A stretch of DNA of 50,275 nucleotides, taken from the NCBI GenBank assembly GCA_022560695.1, contig JADFSP010000018.1, positions 1-50,275 on the forward strand, given 5' to 3'. The translations under genes were made by a program, and so were the position numbers. Shown here piece by piece: positions 25,523 to 34,191 of the stretch. The notes beneath the pieces are model-generated. The model had not been told where the DNA came from. It worked only from the letters and a program-made list of their open reading frames with translations, and searched no databases. The stretch's first letter is position 1. Every line of letters begins with the position of its first letter. Source of the DNA: Pseudomonadota bacterium. Lineage in GTDB: Bacteria > Pseudomonadota > Gammaproteobacteria > Steroidobacterales > Woeseiaceae.

Positions 25523-26037
25523 CAATGATTCGAGGTCGCAGGCGAGGTCGTTACCAGGACGAAGCGACGGCCGAACTCAATATTACGGCTTTCATGAACC
25601 TGATGGTGATTCTGGTTCCGTTCTTGCTGATTACCGCGGTGTTCTCGCCGCTGGCGGTTCTCAAATTGAATCTGCCAGGCTCCTCTTCCGAGCCCGCGAA
25701 TCAGCAGGACCTGATATTTCAACTGGAAGTCACCGTTCGCATGGATCGAATCGAAGTCGGTGACCGTAATCAGGGTAGGTTCGGTGTTTACAGGAAGTCG
25801 GAGGATGGTTACGACCTGGATGCACTGAGCGAGAAGCTGAGCGAAATAAAAAGGCGCTATCCACAAAAAACAGACATTGCGATCTTGCTCGAGTCCGACA
25901 TTGCGTACGACACATTGGTACAGGTAATGGATCGGGTACGCATCGCGCAAAAAATCGAAAATGGTGTGATCGTCAGATCGGAATTATTTCCCGATATTTC
26001 GATCGGCGATGCGCCAGTCGACAGCGGAGGCGCGTAA
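25519..26037 (+). CDS. ExbD/TolR-like subunit lacking the membrane Asp
   Basis: A 172-residue protein with a basic cytoplasmic N-terminus, one membrane helix (LNITAFMNLMVILVPFLLI) and a periplasmic ExbD-type domain. Aligned with ExbD (INVTPFIDVMLVLLIIF), the proton-carrying Asp25 is replaced by Asn27 in FMNLM. The fold and following NLPG turn are kept. It may be the structural half of a hetero-dimer with the next gene product, which retains Asp. Start at 25519 (ATGA overlap) or ATG 25525. Confidence 0.88.
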   Translation: MTMIRGRRRGRYQDEATAELNITAFMNLMVILVPFLLITAVFSPLAVLKLNLPGSSSEPANQQDLIFQLEVTVRMDRIEVGDRNQGRFGVYRKSEDGYDLDALSEKLSEIKRRYPQKTDIAILLESDIAYDTLVQVMDRVRIAQKIENGVIVRSELFPDISIGDAPVDSGGA

Positions 26038-26040
26038 ACG

Positions 26041-26568
26041 ATGGTCAAGTCACAACGCGCCAAACGCATGGATCGACGCCACGAGCGCAGCCGGCGCCTG
26101 GTCTCGCTGAATCTCGTGTCGTTGATGGATATTTTTACAATACTCGTGTTCTTCCTGCTGGTTAACTCCGCGAATGTCGAGGTATTGCCGAACGCGAAAC
26201 AAATTCAGTTGCCTGAATCGATTGCCGAAGAGAAGGCCAGGGAGACCGTCGTGATCCTGATTAGCGAGGAGGACATCATCGTTCAGGGTAAACCTGTCGC
26301 AAAGGTTGCAGAGGTTTTGGCGCGCAGGGGCAATGACATCCCGGAGCTTCGGCAGGCGCTCAAATCGCAGAACGATCGAGTGATGCGTCGCGAGATGCAG
26401 GATGACATCGCCGGACGTGAGGTCACGATCATGGGCGACAAGGACATACCGTATCGGTTGCTCAAGAAGGTCATGGCGACTTGCATGGCTTCCGACTACG
26501 GACAAATTTCACTGGCCGTAATGCAAAAGAGTTCGGATCAGCTTGGCGACCTCCAGGCGCTGAGATAG
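26041..26568 (+). CDS. ExbD/TolR-like subunit with conserved membrane Asp
   Basis: A 175-residue protein with a very basic N-terminus (RAKRMDRRHERSRRLVS), a single membrane helix LNLVSLMDIFTILVFFLLV carrying the expected proton-binding Asp (Asp30), and a periplasmic domain with QIQLPES after the helix and DIPYRLLKKVMATC near the end. It should form the active stator half with the TolQ-like channel. Three bases separate it from the previous gene. Confidence 0.9.
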   Translation: MVKSQRAKRMDRRHERSRRLVSLNLVSLMDIFTILVFFLLVNSANVEVLPNAKQIQLPESIAEEKARETVVILISEEDIIVQGKPVAKVAEVLARRGNDIPELRQALKSQNDRVMRREMQDDIAGREVTIMGDKDIPYRLLKKVMATCMASDYGQISLAVMQKSSDQLGDLQALR

Positions 26569-26599
26569 CCGGCGGTAACAGAGTTCAGGAGTCGCGGAA

Positions 26600-27529
26600 T
26601 TGGATTTGCGGTTTTACAGAACGTATGAGCTGCCGTGGTCGGCGGACGTTGTCCAGGATCGAAAGTTTCGGCGCCTGCTGACAGCGATCATTTTGGGTTC
26701 GCTGATGCTCGGTCTCGTGTGGCCGTTCATTCCGGTGCCCGAGCGCGATCCCAATGACATCGACGAAATTCCACCGCGCATCGCGAAGCTGATCCTGGAG
26801 CAGAGACTACCGCCACCGCCACCGCCGAAGGCGAAGCCGCCGGAGCCGGAGCGAATCACGGAAGCCGAGCCGGAGAAGGTTGTCGAGCGCACGCCTCCGC
26901 CGCCACCGGTTGACAAAACAAAGATTGCGCGTGACAAGGCTCAAGCCGCGCTCATGCCGTTTGCGGAAGATCTTGCGGACCTGCGGGACAATGATTTGAT
27001 CGCGAGAGTGAGCGATCAGCGGACGTTGACCGCGTCGGTCGGCCAGTCGCAACGTACCAATCGTTCGATCATTACGTCAAAAGTCGGCGCTTCATCGAGG
27101 GGTATCAACACATCGGATATGAGCCGTGATACGGGCGGCACAGGTCTGGGCGGTCGTACGACGACACAAGTTTCGAGCTCGGTTGCTGGCATTGGCCGCG
27201 CCGGAGGCGGCGCGCGTCGCACCGGGACGAGCGGTAAAGCGTCACGGTCGCGCGAAGAGATAGAACTCGTCTTCGATCGCAACAAGGGAGCTATATTCGC
27301 ACTCTATAACCGGGCCCTGCGGCGCGATCCCACACTCGAAGGCAAGCTCGTCTTGCGTCTGACGATTGCGCCGACTGGCGAGGTCACGTTCTGCGAGGTG
27401 GTGTCAAGTGAACTCGGCGACTCGGATCTCGAGCGCAAGCTTGTGCAACGTATCAAGTTGTTCCGCTTCGAATCGAGGGATGTCGAGACGATTACAACGA
27501 CGAAACCGATCGACTTCTTCCCGGCCTAG
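26600..27529 (+). CDS. TonB-like energy transducer with AgmX/PglI C-terminal domain
   Basis: 309 residues. The TTG start at 26600 is supported by AGGAG at 26587-26591 and gives LDLRFYRTYELPWS. A membrane helix (LLTAIILGSLMLGLVWPFI) is followed by a proline-rich span (LPPPPPPKAKPPEPERI, TPPPPPVDK) that could cross the periplasm, a Gly/Ser/Thr-rich linker (about 150-215) and a C-terminal domain (REEIELVFDRNKGAIFALYN, GKLVLRLTIAPTGEVTF, FRFESRDVETI) matching the AgmX/PglI family. In Myxococcus these proteins (GltJ, GltG) connect the AglRQS motor to outer layers. It is the last gene of the operon. Confidence 0.88.
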   Translation: MDLRFYRTYELPWSADVVQDRKFRRLLTAIILGSLMLGLVWPFIPVPERDPNDIDEIPPRIAKLILEQRLPPPPPPKAKPPEPERITEAEPEKVVERTPPPPPVDKTKIARDKAQAALMPFAEDLADLRDNDLIARVSDQRTLTASVGQSQRTNRSIITSKVGASSRGINTSDMSRDTGGTGLGGRTTTQVSSSVAGIGRAGGGARRTGTSGKASRSREEIELVFDRNKGAIFALYNRALRRDPTLEGKLVLRLTIAPTGEVTFCEVVSSELGDSDLERKLVQRIKLFRFESRDVETITTTKPIDFFPA

Positions 27530-27593
27530 CTTTTTTTCTGTTGCAGGGACGCGCGCGAGTGGCCAGGCTCGACCGGGGCCGGCTACGTCGACA

Positions 27594-28289
27594 TCAATAC
27601 TCGTCGTGGCGCCGTATCCAGTCCATCGGGAAGGGCAGTTGATCTTCGTCGCGGCCTTTTGCAACCAGGTCGAGCAACTGGTACGCCGAGTTCAACGGAT
27701 CCAGTCCTCGTGAGTAGGTCGAATAGGTGTGGAAAATACTGCCCCCGTCGTCACGTGCAAAGGTACTGATCCCCGGCATCTCCGGTCCGACGCTGGCGCC
27801 GTCGCGGAAATTGTAGAAACTATTCCTGGATTCGATTTGCTCCGCTGTGAAAGATACGCCGAAGTCGTAGTTGAACGTGCTGTCGGCTGAGGAGAACCAT
27901 GGAAATCGCCACCCCATGCGCTGCCGGTAGGACAACAGTTTCTCGAGCGGCCCTCTTGATATTACGGCCAATGCAACGTCGCGGGCATCGAGACGCGGAA
28001 TAGAGGCATCGAAGCCGTCCGCCCAGAACGAACAGGTCTTGCAACCCTGGTCCCAGTCCGGGTGATACATGAAGTGATAGATGAGAAGTTGTGACGCATT
28101 CCCGAAGAGATCCAACAATGATCGTCGGCCGTCTGCGCCCTCAAATTCGTAGTCGGATTCAATCCTGCGCCACGGCAATCGACGCCGCTTCCCGGCAAGT
28201 TGATCACGAGCCCGTTGCAACGCTTTTTCTTCCTGCAGCAATGCGCGCCGTGCGGCCAGCCACTCTTCGTCAGTTGCTATTGTCGCCAT
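27594..28289 (-). CDS. DUF899 family thioredoxin-like protein
   Basis: 231 residues matching DUF899: EEWLAARRALLQEEKAL at the N-terminus, LPWRRIESDYEFEGADG, the signature HFMYHPDWDQGCKTCSFWAD with a CKTC pair, ISRGPLEKLLSYRQRMGW, and a C-terminal DGGSIFHTYSTYSRGLD. The fold is predicted thioredoxin-like; its activity is not known to me. It follows the GFA gene after 18 bases on the same strand, so the two are probably co-transcribed from the promoter opposite the HxlR regulator. Confidence 0.92.
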   Translation of the reverse strand: MATIATDEEWLAARRALLQEEKALQRARDQLAGKRRRLPWRRIESDYEFEGADGRRSLLDLFGNASQLLIYHFMYHPDWDQGCKTCSFWADGFDASIPRLDARDVALAVISRGPLEKLLSYRQRMGWRFPWFSSADSTFNYDFGVSFTAEQIESRNSFYNFRDGASVGPEMPGISTFARDDGGSIFHTYSTYSRGLDPLNSAYQLLDLVAKGRDEDQLPFPMDWIRRHDEY

Positions 28290-28307
28290 CAGTCGTATCT
28301 CCAGTCG

Positions 28308-28739
28308 TCAGGCCTCGACGTTGGGTATATCTGACGCCGGCGGCATCTCGGCAAACACCGGCAGATCATCGCGGGGTTGCCCCCATGCTGGCGCACGGCT
28401 CGCGTAGACGATGAGGCCAGGTGCAAATACGTCCGGATCATCGAGACTCGATGCACGCACGATCACCATTCCCGGCATCCCTGAATTTCGTGAATAGATC
28501 GGCGAGCCGCAGCTCGGACAGAAGCCGCGGCTGATCGTATTGCCGCTGTCCGCGACAGCATCGAAGAAGCGGACTTCGCCCTGCACCGAGAATCTCGATT
28601 CCGAAACGATCATGTGAGAACAATGGCTGGTGCCGCTGGAACGTCGGCAGTCTTCGCAGTAACAGTGTCCACCGCCCTGGGCTTCGCTGCCCTCGTAGCG
28701 GACCTCGCCGCACAGGCAGCCGCCGGAGAATGACCCCAT
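28308..28739 (-). CDS. GFA family (Mss4-like zinc-binding) protein
   Basis: 143 residues with the cysteine pattern of the GFA/CENP-V family: GGCLCGEVRY (CxC), CYCEDCRRSSG (CxxC) and GFCPSCGSPIY (CxxC), giving two zinc sites. Members were first linked to glutathione-dependent formaldehyde activation, but most have unknown substrates. AAGGAG lies upstream of the ATG at 28739. First gene of a two-gene unit with the DUF899 gene, divergent from hxlR. Confidence 0.9.
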   Translation of the reverse strand: MGSFSGGCLCGEVRYEGSEAQGGGHCYCEDCRRSSGTSHCSHMIVSESRFSVQGEVRFFDAVADSGNTISRGFCPSCGSPIYSRNSGMPGMVIVRASSLDDPDVFAPGLIVYASRAPAWGQPRDDLPVFAEMPPASDIPNVEA

Positions 28740-28764
28740 TCCAACTCCTTATAGGAATTATCAA

Positions 28765-28777
28765 TTGCAATTTGCAA
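28765..28777. promoter_or_regulatory. Tandem TTGCAA half-sites between GFA and HxlR genes
   Basis: TTGCAA-T-TTGCAA, where each hexamer is itself palindromic, lies in the 69-base gap between divergent genes. It is a plausible operator for the HxlR regulator. On the minus strand TTGCAA could also serve as a -35 followed 18 bases on by TATAAG. Confidence 0.45.
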
Positions 28778-28808
28778 GTGATGTCATGATCGACATCGAA
28801 ACGCAAGA

Positions 28809-29279
28809 ATGGCAAGCGGGGCCATGACGAAGACAGCGCGACAGCGATCGACCTGCCCGATCCGATACAGCCTCGATCTGTTCGGTGATCGATGGACGCT
28901 CCTGGTGCTCAGAGACCTGGTCTTGCATGGCAAAACGCACTTCGGTGAGTTCCTGGCCTCGGATGAGCGCATCGCTTCGAACATACTGGCCGACAGGCTC
29001 GCGCGACTCGAACGTGCGGGCATCATCACGCGCCGACCCGACCCTGACGACCGGCGACGACAAAAATGCCGGATCACTGAGAAAGGACTGACGCTGACGC
29101 CCGTGTTACTCGAAATTGCGGCCTGGGGCGCATCGAATGACAGTCAGACCAGTGCGCCTTCCGGTTTTGCCGCTCACTACTATGCCGATCGGGCTGCCTT
29201 TTACCGTGATCATGGGCGCCTTATTGCTGCATTGGTGGATGACGACGAAGCGGCATCTCGTGAGCTGCGGTCCCGGTAA
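28809..29279 (+). CDS. HxlR family transcriptional regulator
   Basis: 156 residues with the HxlR-type winged helix: CPIRYSLDLFGDRWTLLVLR, KTHFGEFLASDERIASNILA (recognition region), DRLARLERAGIITRRPDP and the wing RRRQKCRITEKGLTL. The conserved early Cys of the family is present (STCPIRY), so redox or electrophile sensing as in HypR/QorR is possible. Divergent from the GFA-DUF899 pair, its likely target. ATG 28824 (MTKTARQ) is an alternative start. Confidence 0.9.
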   Translation: MASGAMTKTARQRSTCPIRYSLDLFGDRWTLLVLRDLVLHGKTHFGEFLASDERIASNILADRLARLERAGIITRRPDPDDRRRQKCRITEKGLTLTPVLLEIAAWGASNDSQTSAPSGFAAHYYADRAAFYRDHGRLIAALVDDDEAASRELRSR

Positions 29280-29423
29280 TATCCATGGCGCATCGAAACC
29301 GCTGCAAAATTGCGGTGTTCGCCACACCTGTCTTATGCTGCGGGCAGCATTCCACAACGGAGGCGGAATATGTACAGGATGCCGATGCTGGCGAAGTTCC
29401 ACGAACGCGACCACTGAGCCGTC

Positions 29424-30158
29424 GTGACGTCCGAACGCAAGGCACTGGATGGGGCGCGACGCCGGCGCCTGTATCTCTTCAGGCACGGGTCGGTCGATTA
29501 CGTCGATCGTAACGGCGGCTGGGTTGCCGATCCGGAAATTGTCGAACTCAACGAGAAGGGGCGCGCGCAGGCAAGCGCGATGGCCGGTATGTTCCGCGAT
29601 ATCGCAGTTGATCGTGCCGTTTGCTCCGGTCTTGTGCGTACGCGGCAGACCGGCGAAACTATCCTCGCCGGCCGTCGCATCGAACTTGAGGTGATTTCCG
29701 ATCTCGAGGAAATACGCCCGGCAAAAGAGGAGGTGGCGGGCGGTCAGGATGTATTCGCCGATGTAGCGTTCTCGCACTGGCGCGCATCGGATGATGACGC
29801 AAGATTCCTGGGTGGCGAGCGCTACAGTGACTTCTATGCACGAGTGGTCGGAGCAATGGAGTCGTTACTATCAAGCAAGGGCTGGAATCATCTGGCGATT
29901 TTCGCGCATGGCGGTACCAACGCAGCCGTCCTTGGTTGGGTCACGGGCCTCGGTCTGGCGGCCTTCGGTCTGCTGGACCAGCAGACCTGTTGCCTGAATA
30001 TCGTCGATTTCGATACCGCCGTGGATGGGGGCGAGGTCGTTCGCAAGACCGTGCGGGCCGTCAACATCACATTGGACGATCCGCTGAAACGCGATCGTCA
30101 TGCCGGTGACATGGAAATTCTCGCAGGGCGGCTTATCAAGACACGATCAAATGGTTGA
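29424..30158 (+). CDS. Histidine phosphatase family protein
   Basis: 244 residues with the phosphoglycerate-mutase-like fold. The nucleophile motif LYLFRHGSVDY (His21) lies near the N-terminus, RTRQTGETI supplies the phosphate pocket Arg, and IFAHGGTNAAVLGW carries the second His. The start is a GTG at 29424. The substrate cannot be read; such enzymes include small-molecule phosphatases of the CobC/GpmB type. The 3' end overlaps the glycosylase gene by 8 bases. Confidence 0.85.
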   Translation: MTSERKALDGARRRRLYLFRHGSVDYVDRNGGWVADPEIVELNEKGRAQASAMAGMFRDIAVDRAVCSGLVRTRQTGETILAGRRIELEVISDLEEIRPAKEEVAGGQDVFADVAFSHWRASDDDARFLGGERYSDFYARVVGAMESLLSSKGWNHLAIFAHGGTNAAVLGWVTGLGLAAFGLLDQQTCCLNIVDFDTAVDGGEVVRKTVRAVNITLDDPLKRDRHAGDMEILAGRLIKTRSNG

Positions 30159-30723
30159 TGGGCGCTCAGTCATTCGCGAAGATCGGGCCTCGAAGGCAAC
30201 CACGGGGTTCCCAAGCTCGATCGGTTTCCCGCCGATCGCACGAACGGATGCCCGGATCCTGATACTTGGCAGCTTGCCGGGCAAGGCATCGCTCGCAGCA
30301 TGCGAATATTACGCGCATCCACAAAATGCGTTCTGGAAAATCATGCGCATCCTGTGCGGCGCAGAGGGTAGCTACCGGGCGCGCGGCGAACGGCTGATGG
30401 ATCGTGGCATCGCGGTATGGGACGTGCTCGCGAATTCGGTCCGGCCCGGAAGCATGGATGCCGACATCCGCATTGAAACCGCCAAACCGAACGATTTCGA
30501 GCGCTTCCTGTCGACGCACGATCGGATCGGACTTGTGTGTTTCAACGGGAAAAAAGCGGAGCAACTGTTTCGCAGGCTCGTTACGCTTGACGGATTGACA
30601 GCCAAGCCGCAGCTGGTGCCTCTGCCGTCCACGAGTCCGGCGTATGCGTCGCTGTCATTCAACAAGAAACTTGCAGCCTGGCGTAATGCCATCGCCCGGG
30701 CTGAACCGGAGGAGAGACGATGA
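30151..30723 (+). CDS. DNA-deoxyinosine glycosylase (UDG family 6)
   Basis: A 190-residue uracil-DNA-glycosylase-fold enzyme excising hypoxanthine from DNA. Motifs: ILILGSLPGKASLA, YYAHPQNAFWKIM, a central NSVRPGSMDADI and the C-terminal LPSTSPAYASLSF. The YYAHP.N.FW signature separates family 6 from Mug-type enzymes. ATG 30151 is chosen because it overlaps the upstream gene end in a typical coupled manner and leaves the family start; frames further up lie inside the phosphatase gene. The stop overlaps the next start by ATGA. Confidence 0.85.
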   Translation: MVDGRSVIREDRASKATTGFPSSIGFPPIARTDARILILGSLPGKASLAACEYYAHPQNAFWKIMRILCGAEGSYRARGERLMDRGIAVWDVLANSVRPGSMDADIRIETAKPNDFERFLSTHDRIGLVCFNGKKAEQLFRRLVTLDGLTAKPQLVPLPSTSPAYASLSFNKKLAAWRNAIARAEPEERR

Positions 30724-31094
30724 TTGGATATGTAACGCTGGGCACCAATCGATTCGACAAGGCCGTGCAATTCTATGATGCGTTGTTCGGCTCCATCGGG
30801 GCCTCCCGCGTTTTCGAGAACGAGAGCTTTGTCGCGTGGTCTACCAGGCCTGACGCGCCGGCGGTGTCGGTGACAAAGCCGTTCAACAAGGAAGCTGCAA
30901 CGGTCGGCAATGGGGTCATGGTTGCAATCGCTCTGGATGCACCCGGGACGGTTGACGCATTTCACGCCAAAGCACTGCAACTCGGGGGTACCGATGAGGG
31001 CGCGCCTGGTCAGCGCGGTGGCGGTTTTTATAATAGCTACTTTCGTGATCTCGATGGCAACAAACTGGCCGCGTTCTGCCTGACAAAAGAATAA
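30720..31094 (+). CDS. VOC family (glyoxalase-like) protein
   Basis: 124 residues with paired beta-alpha-beta-beta-beta modules: YVTLGTNRFDKAVQFYDALF at the start and GGGFYNSYFRDLDGNKLAAF at the end. This is the common lactoylglutathione-lyase-like subgroup of unknown substrate. The 4-base overlap with the glycosylase gene suggests one transcript for three genes (29424-31094). Confidence 0.88.
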   Translation: MIGYVTLGTNRFDKAVQFYDALFGSIGASRVFENESFVAWSTRPDAPAVSVTKPFNKEAATVGNGVMVAIALDAPGTVDAFHAKALQLGGTDEGAPGQRGGGFYNSYFRDLDGNKLAAFCLTKE

Positions 31095-31161
31095 TGCATC
31101 AGCGGCTTCTGAACGCGCGTCGGGCCATGGCCGAGGGAAAGTATCAGGGGCGCAGGCCGGA

Positions 31162-32662
<1,501 letters not shown>

Positions 32663-32755
32663 TGTCCTGTCCCGTGAGTTCGCACAGGATATCCGATCAT
32701 TCTCGTTAGACAAGGGGCTTCGATCATGGTGGGAGGCGCAGGAGAAGTCGGTTGA

Positions 32756-32945
32756 ATGGATATCACCGTTGCCGATGCGACGGCATTGCGCGATTTTTAC
32801 TCGGCGGTAGTCGGCCTTGAGCCCGAACATGTAAAATCGGCGATTACAACGACTTTTAAGTGAAGATGCCGGCGTCGGGTGAGTCTGTCCTGGGTGCACG
32901 TCAAGCTCGGGGCAGCAACGCCGATATTCCCTCCGGGCGGCTCTG
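32756..32945 (+). pseudogene. VOC family gene remnant, frameshifted
   Basis: ATG 32756 begins MDITVADATALRDFYSAVVG, a typical VOC N-terminus, but the frame ends within 36 codons. In another frame the expected continuation appears: GDYNDF, a stop, then KMPASGESVLGARQARGSNA. The match to the usual middle of such proteins points to a frameshifted, C-terminally truncated gene. Nothing recognisable follows before the isovaleryl-CoA dehydrogenase gene. Confidence 0.75.
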
Positions 32946-32948
32946 AAA

Positions 32949-32977
32949 CCATCAATATCACCATGACGGAGTACTGG
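32949..32977. repeat. 29-bp direct repeat, second copy
   Basis: Second copy of the repeat at 31544. It ends one base before the start codon of the isovaleryl-CoA dehydrogenase gene and supplies its ribosome-binding site (GGAG at about 32968-32971). Confidence 0.75.
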
Positions 32978-32978
32978 G

Positions 32979-34136
32979 ATGTTTGACTTCGATTTTGGCC
33001 TCGGCGAGGAAATCGACTTGTTGCGCGAGACTGTGCGCGCGTTCGCCGCTGACCGTATTGCGCCGCGAGCGCAAGCGATAGATACAAGCAATGAGTTTCC
33101 GCGCGACCTTTGGCCGGAACTCGGCGCGCTCGGATTGCTGGGCATTACGATCGAGGACGAATTCGGCGGGTCGCAGCTCGGCTATCTTGCGCATGTCGTC
33201 GCAATGGAGGAAATCAGCCGTGCCTCGGCATCTGTAGGCCTGTCTTACGGCGCGCATTCGAATTTATGCATGAACCAGCTTCGACGCTGGGGCAGCAATG
33301 CGCAAAGACAAAAATACTTGCCGAAACTTGTGTCGGGCGAACACCTGGGGGCTCTCGCGATGAGCGAAGCGGGCGCCGGATCTGATGTCATGGGAATGCG
33401 CATGACAGCCACTCGCGATGGCGACGAGTACGTTCTAAGTGGGTCGAAGATGTGGATTACGAACGCGCCGCTCGCAGATGTCATCGTCGTCTATGCAGTC
33501 ACTGACTCCGGGGCCGGCAGCCGTGCTTTGAGCGCGTTCGTGGTCGAACGCGGAATGCCCGGACTGTCGACCGCAGAAAAAATAGACAAGCTGGGCATGC
33601 GCGGCTCCGACACCAGTGAAGTGATATTCGAAGACTGTCGCGTGCCAGTCGAAAATCGCCTTGCGGAAGAGGGCAAGGGCGCCACGATTCTGATGAGCGG
33701 CCTCGACTACGAGCGGGTCGTACTTGCGGGCGGCCCGCTCGGCATCATGCGGGCTTGCATGGACGTCGTCATGCCCTACGTGCACGAGCGAAAGCAGTTC
33801 GGCCGGCCGATCGGCGAGTTTCAATTAATGCAGGGAAAGCTGGCCGATATGTACACAACGATGAACAGTTGCCGGTCTTACGTCTATGCGGTTGCGCGCG
33901 CCTGTGACCGTGAGCAGACTAGCCGCTTCGATGCGGCAGGTTGTATTCTCGTGGCCGCAGAGAAGGCGACATGGATGGCGGGTGAGGCGATTCAGGCCCT
34001 GGGGGGCAACGGCTATACCAATGAATACCCGGCGGGGCGCCTGTTGCGCGACGCGAAACTCTACGAGATCGGCGCCGGTACGAGTGAGATACGACGCATG
34101 CTGATTGGCCGGGAGCTGTTCGATGCTACGGCCTAG
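32979..34136 (+). CDS. liuA: Isovaleryl-CoA dehydrogenase
   Basis: A 385-residue FAD enzyme oxidising isovaleryl-CoA to 3-methylcrotonyl-CoA in leucine breakdown. Diagnostic features: [17 protein letters not shown], the FAD/substrate motif [26 protein letters not shown], and the catalytic Glu in [12 protein letters not shown] (Glu245), the position specific to isovaleryl-CoA dehydrogenases rather than the C-terminal Glu of other acyl-CoA dehydrogenases. Length is standard. It is followed after 55 bases by the carboxylase beta subunit, the normal next gene of liu operons. Confidence 0.93.
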   Translation: MFDFDFGLGEEIDLLRETVRAFAADRIAPRAQAIDTSNEFPRDLWPELGALGLLGITIEDEFGGSQLGYLAHVVAMEEISRASASVGLSYGAHSNLCMNQLRRWGSNAQRQKYLPKLVSGEHLGALAMSEAGAGSDVMGMRMTATRDGDEYVLSGSKMWITNAPLADVIVVYAVTDSGAGSRALSAFVVERGMPGLSTAEKIDKLGMRGSDTSEVIFEDCRVPVENRLAEEGKGATILMSGLDYERVVLAGGPLGIMRACMDVVMPYVHERKQFGRPIGEFQLMQGKLADMYTTMNSCRSYVYAVARACDREQTSRFDAAGCILVAAEKATWMAGEAIQALGGNGYTNEYPAGRLLRDAKLYEIGAGTSEIRRMLIGRELFDATA

Positions 34137-34191
34137 CGGAATTTTCGAAATGTAATCGTGTCGATGTCAACCGAACGACGAGCAAAAATAT

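Noticed and set aside
24881..27529. Ordinary Tol-Pal system or TonB-ExbBD iron uptake unit
   Set aside because: TolA, TolB and Pal are absent, the last protein carries an AgmX/PglI-type end, and upstream genes are TPR proteins rather than a receptor.
27530..27560. Intrinsic terminator after the nine-gene operon
   Set aside because: A run of seven T follows the stop codon, but no convincing stem precedes it.
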